Of a DNA stretch of 28,675 nt, positions 19,778 to 26,919 are shown piece after piece. Position 1 is the stretch's first letter, and each line of letters starts with the position of its first letter. Source of the stretch: Perkinsus chesapeaki (lineage: Eukaryota > Perkinsozoa > Perkinsida > Perkinsidae). A model generated the notes under the pieces. It was not told the DNA's origin. It ran no database searches and saw only the letters and a program-made list of their open reading frames with translations. The DNA lies in assembly GCA_013115145.1 (NCBI GenBank), contig JAAPAO010000466.1, positions 1 through 28,675 on the forward strand, read 5' to 3'. The translations under genes and the position numbers were made by a program.

Positions 19778-22105
19778 CTAATGTTGCTGATATATCAATC
19801 GCTGGCCGCTTTTAATGCGCGCCACAAAATTCACAGCCTCCTGTCGAGACTTGAACCAGCCATCCAGCCGGTCACCAGTGCGGATGTGCTGATTGTACCT
19901 AAAGATGCCACATCAAATTAATACGTCATTTTTCCTCAATAGCGTAGGAATAAGAAGTCTTTTCCTATCGCAGATATATATTATAACCTTTTCATGAGGG
20001 CGCAAAATTCCCACAAGAAAAACCCATTTTTTCATTTGGGGATCCAGAAAGTTTCTAATACCAATCTATCCCCCTCCCCACACTTACGGTTGAGTGAACA
20101 TCACATGCCTTCCAAAAAGTGGAGGCTCCTCGCTACCTGCCAAGGGCATGCGCATGCGTGCAAAGCAACTACTTCTCGGCAACTCACCAGTGATTTCCGG
20201 TTTGTCATCAATTAGCGCATCAGCCTTTATGATTGTCTTGTCCTTCGTTAATATCAATTTACGTACGAAATCCGTACCTACCGACATTTCCGATCCACAC
20301 ACAAAATTGTGAAGTCAATTGCCGAGGTCTAGTTCGGATTTCGTAAAAAAATCGGTAAAAAATTCGAGGTTGCCGAGCTCACAATGTGAGCCTCACAGTA
20401 ATACATTTCATTTATATATCAATTATAGTAACAGTATGTGCGTGTTAATGAACACTTATTTGAGTTCCTAACTTCTAGTATGTTGATATAGAGTTAGTTG
20501 TGCGCCGCCCCCCCCTTTGTACATGCGTGCATGGGTAATTTTCTTAGAGAGTGTAAGCCAAGAGACAGGAAGCCTCTGTTGACTTCCATCGCGTTTTCTC
20601 CCGTGTCGTTCAAGCAACAGATTCCCGCGGTGTTAAAGTTGAAGCGATGTTGTCAGATTGGGATAAATTTTACCGATTCTTGGCTTCTGGTTTTTTCATC
20701 CGCCAAAAAGTGAATAGAGTATCGGAAATGGAACCTTCCCGAGAATTTCGGATGAGAGGGAGACAGCGCCGTTGTGTCGGCATATTTCGCCTGTATAACG
20801 GCTATATAGTTGCTCCACCCACCCCCTCACTTGTCAGAATTTAGGAAGGATAGATACATGAGGGATAAATACTGCAGAGGTTGTCATTATTATTTTACTT
20901 ATGTTAGGAATATGTAATATAATTACGATGATATCACATACCCTAATTACTTCGTTATTTGCCAACTTTACCTCAATTATTTACTTTGTTATACGAACGA
21001 TTAACCTATAATATAATTCTCCTCCTATTTTCCCCTTTTTTCCATTTTCCCTTTTTTCCACCAAAATTTTCCCCTTTTTTCAGCTAAATTTTCCCCATAC
21101 TTTCTCACCTAAATTTTTCTCAACCCACTCGTATTTTTCCGGTACGCAATTTCGCCATGCAGTGAGAGGCGTGGAACATAACCAAATCTGAGAAAAAATG
21201 ATTAACCTGACCGCGCGCCACGAAATTATCCCACTTCCACATCAGGTAATTCGTCCAGCCATCGCAAACTCTGAAGAGCACCGCTAATCGGTGGTAAATG
21301 ACTGATGAATCTGAAAGTGCGTAATCCAAAGGTCCCCGGTTCGATCCTCGGGCTCGCCATTCTACCCTTCACTAGAAATAATGTCCTTTACATATCCCCC
21401 CAATCTAGGCTTCAACGCTTCATACTGAGATGACAACATGAAAATACAGAATTAAAAAAATCAGAAGACAAAAATTACAAAAAAAAACTAATTTCCCGCC
21501 AAAAATATTTTCATCACGCTCAAAGGACAACGATGATAATCAGTTGGTCAGATGAGTGATAGTTTGCCTTCACTACTGGTGCCGGCGAAGATTATTTTTT
21601 CCAAAAAAAACCAAGTTCACGAGAGCAAAGAATCTCAAGACAACTTGAAAACGAAATTTTGAAAGGAGAATTAACAAAGGAGTAATCCACAACCCTCTTG
21701 GAGTTTCGAATGATTTTTCTCCGCAGAAATTCATGAAGACGAATTTTCCCGGCGAAGTCTTGAAATATCTCCTTCCTCAATAATAACATCTCCTACCTGT
21801 TTTGAGCAATAAAACCCTTCCCTTTCATCAACAGATATGTATGGCTCATCAGGATGCTCTGATGGCCAAGAAAATATTTTCGTGGCGCGTGAAAGATTCT
21901 CACCTCGCTGGAACTGCTCCATTAAAGCCAGCTCGAAATCACATATAACGCCATCCATATCAATTAATATCCGCACAGGTTCCCGTCCACGATAACAACA
22001 ATTATAAGATACTTCTTGCGCACGCGGAAGATTTTGCGCATGCGTGCAAGCCTTCCCTTGAGTACAGATTTCCGTACCATCCTCCTCTGCTGCTGAATCT
22101 TTCAT
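19778..22105 (-). CDS. 5'(3')-deoxyribonucleotidase (NT5C/NT5M family, HAD superfamily)
   Basis: Removes the phosphate from deoxynucleoside monophosphates, balancing dNTP pools. Eight exons: 21904-22105, 21797-21858, 21366-21424, 21235-21310, 21109-21187, 20188-20277, 20088-20136 and 19778-19898, giving 245 residues, about the usual length. HAD motif I is RILIDMDGVICDF with both catalytic aspartates. Next come REGFYCSKQYEALKP, PPISGALQSLRWLDELPDVE, motif II WLCSTPL, a lysine region LILTKDKT, motif III ALIDDKPE and the C-terminus GWFKSRQEAVNF. All match human NT5C/NT5M order. The ATG 22105 is the first in frame; the 60-residue lead lacks homology and might target an organelle. Intron 3 (21311-21365) is tRNA-like in antisense, and intron 5 is 831 bases of mostly low-complexity sequence. 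Confidence 0.92.
20377..20391. repeat. 15-base hairpin GCTCACA-A-TGTGAGC
   Basis: Same seven-base arms as at 4591-4605, with a different central base. It lies in intron 5 of the nucleotidase gene. Confidence 0.75.
21020..21112. repeat. Pyrimidine-rich degenerate repeat (T4C4T6 type)
   Basis: Imperfect repeats of TTTTCCCCTTTTTTCC lie in the 5' part of intron 5 of the minus-strand nucleotidase, running just into exon 5. On the transcript they are purine-rich, so they are not a branch-site pyrimidine tract. Replication slippage is the likely origin. Confidence 0.6.
21311..21365 (+). other. tRNA-like sequence filling an intron of the nucleotidase gene (antisense)
   Basis: This 55-base stretch is intron 3 of the nucleotidase, from donor GTAGAA to acceptor CTTTCAG. 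Read on the plus strand it is like the 3' half of a tRNA: a B-box GGTTCGATCC, a T-stem with four of five pairs (one a G-T), an acceptor end GCTCGCC followed by A, and an arm with loop GTGCGTA before it. The matching 5' acceptor strand and a good D-arm are not found, so it is not an intact tRNA. The flanking exons fix the intron ends, because they splice in phase into a conserved protein. Confidence 0.5.
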
Positions 22106-22202
22106 GAGACGTTTTTCTATGCGAAAAAACAGAGACAAAGCGCCAACTACAAAAATCCTTCCAAACAAAATAAACGAAAAAAACACACATTAAGAAACGT
22201 GT

Positions 22203-23148
22203 TCAGCCTTCTTTCTTAGGCAAATCTTGCTCTCTTACACTATCTTGCATTTCCTTAACTTTACTTTTCTCCACTTCCTCCTTTTGAAATTTAGTAAATC
22301 GATCTCTAAGGCGAACCACTTCCTCACGCAAAGTTTGGTCGAGCAAAGTTCGACTGCCTACTCCTGGCCGGGCAAACTTTACAAACCTATAGAATCAAAG
22401 ATTCCTCAAATCGATCACGTGATCGATTCCACAAATTACAAAGTATACCAGCCCGACAAAACCAAAGGCCAATTATTTTATACCAACTAAAACCCATTCA
22501 CACCGATACAGAACTAATTTTCCCTGAGCAAAAATAATCGAAATTTCGAAGATAAACAATTTTTAATATGAAGCTACCAAAGCGCACATCTTCCTCAAAG
22601 GCTATTTTCCAAGATAATAATTGCTCGCTACGGTTGCCGTGAAATGCGTCGGAAATGATAATAACCGCTTGAAAGGGTGAGATAAGAGCAACGACTTGAA
22701 AAAGAGATTATGGATGAACTACAAGGCTGAAGAAGGCATATGGCAATAGACATATTTGCAACATCTAAATAATATAGTAAGAAGATCTTTGGTAGAGAAA
22801 ACGAAAAGTAATACTTATACCAATAAAAAAACAGAGGTAGAGAGGGAATGGACGGTGATATGAATATCACCGTATATATGATATTACAAATTGGTAATAA
22901 TACTTCAGGCTGCCTAACGTACAAATTGTATGATACGATAACTGTAACACTAAACAATAAGCCAATATAAAATATCAATTCATCTAATAATACCGACTTT
23001 CCCCACAATATTACTTCGGCCACCCAAACCTCTCCTTCCTCTTCAATCCTCCCATACCTCCCTCATCCTCACTATCCGAACCCGATGATGATGATGTGTC
23101 ACTTCCCTCATCGATATCAATACCCTCATGCATCCCACCTGATGACAT
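22203..23148 (-). CDS. Small orphan protein, acidic head and charged helical tail
   Basis: Not recognised. Two exons, 23015-23148 and 22203-22386, join in phase across a 628-base intron to give 105 residues. The head is acidic and serine-rich (SSSSGSDSEDEGGMGGLKRK). The tail reads FVKFARPGVGSRTLLDQ and then a long charged helix (REEVVRLRDRFTKFQKEEVE), probably coiled coil. No signal peptide or membrane segment. The intron carries two hairpins: a 20-base palindrome at 22409-22428, starting 23 bases before the acceptor, and another at 22852-22873. More exons could lie inside this large intron. The stop is only about 100 bases from the nucleotidase start. Confidence 0.55.
22409..22428. repeat. 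Intronic palindrome AATCGAT-CACGTG-ATCGATT, copy 1
   Basis: Perfect 20-base palindrome with a CACGTG core, in the intron of the small orphan gene 22203-23148. The same outer arms recur at 27776-27795 and 28312-28331. Confidence 0.9.
22852..22873. repeat. Hairpin ACGGTGATAT-GA-ATATCACCGT
   Basis: Ten-base perfect arms with a two-base centre, in the same large intron as palindrome copy 1. Confidence 0.85.
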
Positions 23149-23513
23149 TTGACAAATTCAGCATATAGAAGTTATTCTATTAATTCTACTATGAAAACAG
23201 CATCAACCTCAGTGAATGGTTTCAGTCCATGCGACTTTCAAACGCTAAAATTGTATGAAACCGGTAACTTCCGAACACTCAAGTTCCTTCCGAAGCCCAC
23301 TACTAAACTATCAAGTTACCGATTTACCATTAAGATCTAATTATACAGCATACCTTGTATCATAAAATCATCATCACCAATATATAAATAAATACGTCTA
23401 TAGATATTCTTCACCATCTCATCGCCAAGAGTTAAGACAGTAAAATTACTACAAGACCTCCCCAAAAAGCAATGTATTTTCCATCGAAGTGATGTTGCAA
23501 ATTATCCATCTCA

Positions 23514-24818
23514 TTACATAAAACAACACGGGTTGCTCCTATCGTCAATTTCGTGGCGCGCTAGAATTCCCTCCACCCAGTTATAACCTTCTTCCGGTAT
23601 TTTCCCTTCGAGAGCCTTCTCTCCACTTTCATCATCTCCTCTCAGTACTGAAAGAAGCCGCCCTTTCATACCGACTTTTCCTCAAACAACTTACAATTGG
23701 AGGATGACATTCCAAAGGCATATTTACATGTATTTAGGATGTCATCTACTCTTGTGAATGCTGTAGTCAATTGACGCTCCAAAAGCCTGCCCAAACAAGG
23801 GGCTTTATACCTGAACACATTTCCAAATTGATGGTGCTGCTGAGATGATAATTCCTATATCGATGGCAGGTAACCAACGGCCCAATACTAAATACTACAA
23901 AATACCTAATAACTAATATTAAATACTACTTTATACTATTTATAAATGATAGTTAATACTGATTGTTTACAATATTAAAAAGCTAATATAATAGCTTCTA
24001 TTAAATAATCTTAAAATATTTCATATCATACTCCAATCAAGCCCTTATTACGCATTCCCTGCCACTATATAAAACATCTGTTGAGCTGCTCTTCGACAAG
24101 GTATCGGTTGGGCTCCTGGACCACTGCGAAATCCAACTTTACGTTGCTTAACTCGCTGGATGACAAAAATACTCAAGGGGACGCTGAAAGGAATCGAACT
24201 TGGGACCTTTCGATGTACGAAAAACAGCCGAGCGCTCTCCCTGCTAAACCGTACTTCCCTGCTTCCGCTTCCTTGTTCATCCCAACTAACTCATAAACGG
24301 TACCTTCAGTAAACGGAACCTCTTCTGGCCGCAATTCATTTTTCCGCACCTACGGGCCATATGAAACTTCACGTATAATATCCATCGCTTTAACAAGCTC
24401 CTCAATTTCCTAATCCGTCCTCAATTTTCATAGAAACCAAAAAGTCCATCCCGCATCTACTGTAGATGACCTACGCCCACTTCCCCCAACGATTATCCGC
24501 TTATATTCCACATACAAACTTGTTAGTATGTTACTTGTCACATAACCACAAACAGGTGCAACCTCTCCAGCCCGAGCCAACTTGTTACTTTATCATTCAG
24601 ACTTGTCGGTCCATCGAGCTGGAGGTAAAACGGTGACTGGTAGAAATACTCCATAACATTTCCGGGATGTAGACCTTCCCTACAATAAATATGCAATCCG
24701 AAAAGAAATAAAATTATTACGCCATTAAAAATTGGGGGAATCTGAAACTCATCTCACCCAGCTTGTCGGCAACGTACTGATTTGATGGCCCCGAAGGTGA
24801 TAGCAGAGGGGTCGCCAT
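23514..24818 (-). CDS. MED6: MED6-like subunit of the Mediator complex
   Basis: MED6 is a head-module subunit of Mediator, which links transcription factors to RNA polymerase II in the nucleus. Phase-consistent exons are 24589-24679, 24255-24349, 24066-24183, 23811-23854, 23695-23786 and 23514-23647. They show the MED6 series: NVMEYFYQSPFY, GTVYELVG, PLSIFVIQR, MFYI, then FGNVFRLLERQLTTAF and GYNWVEG. Similarity is clear in pattern but divergent in detail. The 5' end is unsettled: ATG 24818 (MATPLLSPSGPSNQY, exon 24758-24818) has a good donor, but its phase does not match the next exon, whereas another frame of the same stretch does match but lacks a Met. The donor after MFYI (GTGGCA) and the next acceptor are also tentative. 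The intron 24184-24254 is tRNA-like. The C-terminus ends CCFM, formally a prenylation-type box. Confidence 0.6.
24184..24254 (-). other. tRNA-like sequence filling an intron of the MED6-like gene (sense)
   Basis: This 71-base intron (donor GTACGG, acceptor CTTTCAG) reads, on the transcript strand, like a tRNA body: TTTAGCAGGGAGAGCGCTCG resembles a D-arm with three to five bases lost, TTTTCGTACATCGAAAG can form an anticodon-type arm, and AAGTTCGATTCC is a good B-box. The T-stem pairs poorly and there is no acceptor stem, so it is not functional as a tRNA. The frame also stays open through it, so exon status cannot be excluded; the MED6 alignment favours an intron. Confidence 0.45.
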
Positions 24819-25946
24819 GGAATAGGGACTTATAGACAAACCTATTTTTCTTTAGTGCAGCACTTCTTTGACCAGACAGCGGCAGGCGAGTGCCAGTGTG
24901 GGAGTATGGCCCAGATAAGTGTATTAACTATATATATTATTATATCTACTTATGATAGATTTTTTATCCTATATAAATTAATTATACATTAAGAGGATAT
25001 AGTTATAATATAATGTATATGTAGATTCATTACCGATCTCTATGAGACTGAATAGCAAATCGGAGTCGTAAAAATCCTATCGCTTCGATACTCGTAAAAT
25101 GACTGCTGTGGTGATATACCACGCCACAATACCGTCATCAACGGTAATGTACAATTTAATATATGCAATGGCTCTTATATATTGATATTTATTATATAGT
25201 AAAATTTGGTAAGCAGGCGTGTCAAGGGACGCTTCAATAGAAAGGAAAATTAACAATTGAATAATATTGTCAAGTATAAGTGACGTTAAAAAGGCGAATG
25301 CCAATCACAAGGAAAATGATTCATATGATAATTTGTCCGCTAAGTAAATGACCGAGAGTCTTCCAACAATTACCTAAAGTCGCAATTAAGTAATGTGGCG
25401 TACCAGGACGTAGTCTACGACTAGGTAGTCTTTGCCCACCCGTGAGTACGGCTCTTCTACAACTCGTAGAAATGTATTAATGGCAACATAATCACAATAT
25501 AATACACAGTATAACAAAACACATTTTTATCAATAAAAAGCTTGTAACCCCACGAACGAATTTTTACCCATTTTCTGAGACCATCAAAAGGGTTATCAAT
25601 CAAGTAGCAACAGTTGGAGTCGTCCGAAGATTGCGATGTACGCGAGGAAGAGATAAGCCGAAAAATGTGACGGCCAGGGGAGCCAGAAAGAACGAGAATT
25701 ATCAAGGAAGGGTTGGGGCGGATGGGTATTATAATAATTCCACAAAGTGTTTTAATTGGAGTGGCCCTTCAAAAGCCAATACGACAACCATGGTCTGCTG
25801 CTATTAACACCGTCTGTTGTTCCCTCTAGGCTGCCTTCAGCAAGCGTTGGCAAGGAGATATTGGCGATTATACGCGAGTAATTAATTCCGGTGTAAGGTT
25901 TTACACATGCATAATCGACGATTATTAATCGTTGTTGCTCCACTAA
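24819..25946. other. Strand-switch region, AT-rich, no gene recognised
   Basis: About 1.1 kb between the starts of divergent units: the minus-strand array to the left and the plus-strand genes to the right. 24920-25020 is strongly AT-rich. Short open frames (such as 25752-25952 on minus) have no recognisable motif. A two-way promoter would be expected here, but I see no definite element. Confidence 0.45.
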
Positions 25947-26840
25947 ATGCAAATTGTCACAGCCTCGGTTGTTTTTATTTTCTTGTTATTATTAATAATG
26001 GCTAAAGAGAATGTATCATACAGGAAAAAGCAAATGGTGCGATGCGCTACACTATTTATTATACCACCAATATTAATACTATTTAAATGGGACACTGTGG
26101 CAATTGGTAAGGATCTTTTATTCATACGATATCCTCGCTTCAACCTAAAAATATCTTTCACCGGTGTGAAATCCTCGCTTCAACCTGAAAATATCTTTCA
26201 CCGGTGTGAAATCCTCGCTGTAACCTAAAAGTATCTCTCACCGGTGTGAAATCCTCGCTTTAACCTAAAAGTATCTCTCACCGGTGTGAAATCCTCGCTT
26301 CAACCTAAAGATATGCTTCTTGTTTCCATCAGTTACAGCATTCTTCCTCTCCACCGTAGCCGCCTTATTGACTATTTTTGCCAAATCAAGTAGGATCTCT
26401 CGGATACCCTTCTTATGGAGATTACTGGTAAGTCAAATTTTACGGAAATTTTCCCTTCAATTTGACGAAGAACTTCCTAGAATTCCCACTACTTTCTGGG
26501 AAATTTTCCCACTGGAGATTTTCCTGCATTTTGATTCCGAGTTCTATGTTTCAATGTTCTCTACTTCCTAAATTTTACTATTATTTTTTTTCTGAAAAAT
26601 ACTACCAGTTTCTCCCCGTTTGTCGGCAATTTTTGCAGGTTTTTTATGTGGTACAATTACAGCTCTGCAGAGGCGTTGTTTGGCTCAAAAACAACACAAA
26701 TGTATTGCCTAATTCAGCCGGCAGCTCGGAAGCTATACGAGGTACTATGGGAAGAGACAATTCGGTGAAAAGATACCACATTCCCAGTTATATCGAGATA
26801 TATCTCCGACGTAGTAGATGCATCTTCTTTAGTTGACTGA
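25947..26840 (+). CDS. Small multi-span membrane protein, orphan
   Basis: Not recognised. The model has exons 25947-26106, 26333-26427, 26639-26741 and 26788-26840, giving about 136 residues. The ATG directly follows an in-frame TAA. Three hydrophobic stretches are visible: VVFIFLLLLIM (residues about 8-18), CATLFIIPPILILF (33-46) and VTAFFLSTVAALLTIFA (about 54-70). A Cys/Arg-containing segment with a possible N-glycosylation site (NNT) follows. The 226-base first intron holds a 40-base minisatellite. The third exon stays open without the last splice and then ends at 26834-26836, so the C-terminus is uncertain. This unit could be the membrane-anchored N-terminus of the GALNT downstream rather than a separate gene, because GalNAc-transferases are type II membrane proteins. 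Confidence 0.4.
26131..26315. repeat. 40-base minisatellite, about 4.6 copies, intronic
   Basis: Units begin ATCCTCGCTTCAACCTAAAA at 26131, 26171, 26211, 26251 and 26291 (partial) and differ by a few bases. Each full unit has TTCACCGGTGTGAA, with the 8-base palindrome CACCGGTG. It fills most of intron 1 of the membrane-protein gene. Without spacers it is not a CRISPR array. Confidence 0.95.
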
Positions 26841-26919
26841 AACGGCCAAACCTTTTGTTGTCACCTTTATTGGAGTCTGCAATGGGCGAATAGGAAAGCT
26901 ATCGTGACGGACTTCCTAG

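Noticed and set aside
21213..21226. TTTCGTGGCGCGC as an intron-specific splicing element
   Set aside because: Two of five copies lie in coding exons and in both orientations, so it is not a strand-specific splice signal; kept only as a dispersed motif.
21731..21789. Frame continuing past the nucleotidase exon 2 (GDVIIEEGDISRLRRENSSS)
   Set aside because: A GTAGGA donor at 21796 and the exon YEALKP at 21424 restore the conserved family sequence.
24184..24254. Functional tRNA gene on the minus strand
   Set aside because: No acceptor stem, shortened D-arm and unpaired T-stem; it sits between two exons that join in phase.
24350..24410. An 18-base intron (GTTTCATATGGCCCGTAG) within the MED6-like gene
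   Set aside because: Splicing 24589 directly to 24349 keeps the frame and fits MED6 spacing, so the tiny intron is not needed.
26131..26315. Regular repeats that might suggest a CRISPR array
   Set aside because: Units abut with no spacers, the genome is eukaryotic and there are no cas genes; it is a minisatellite.
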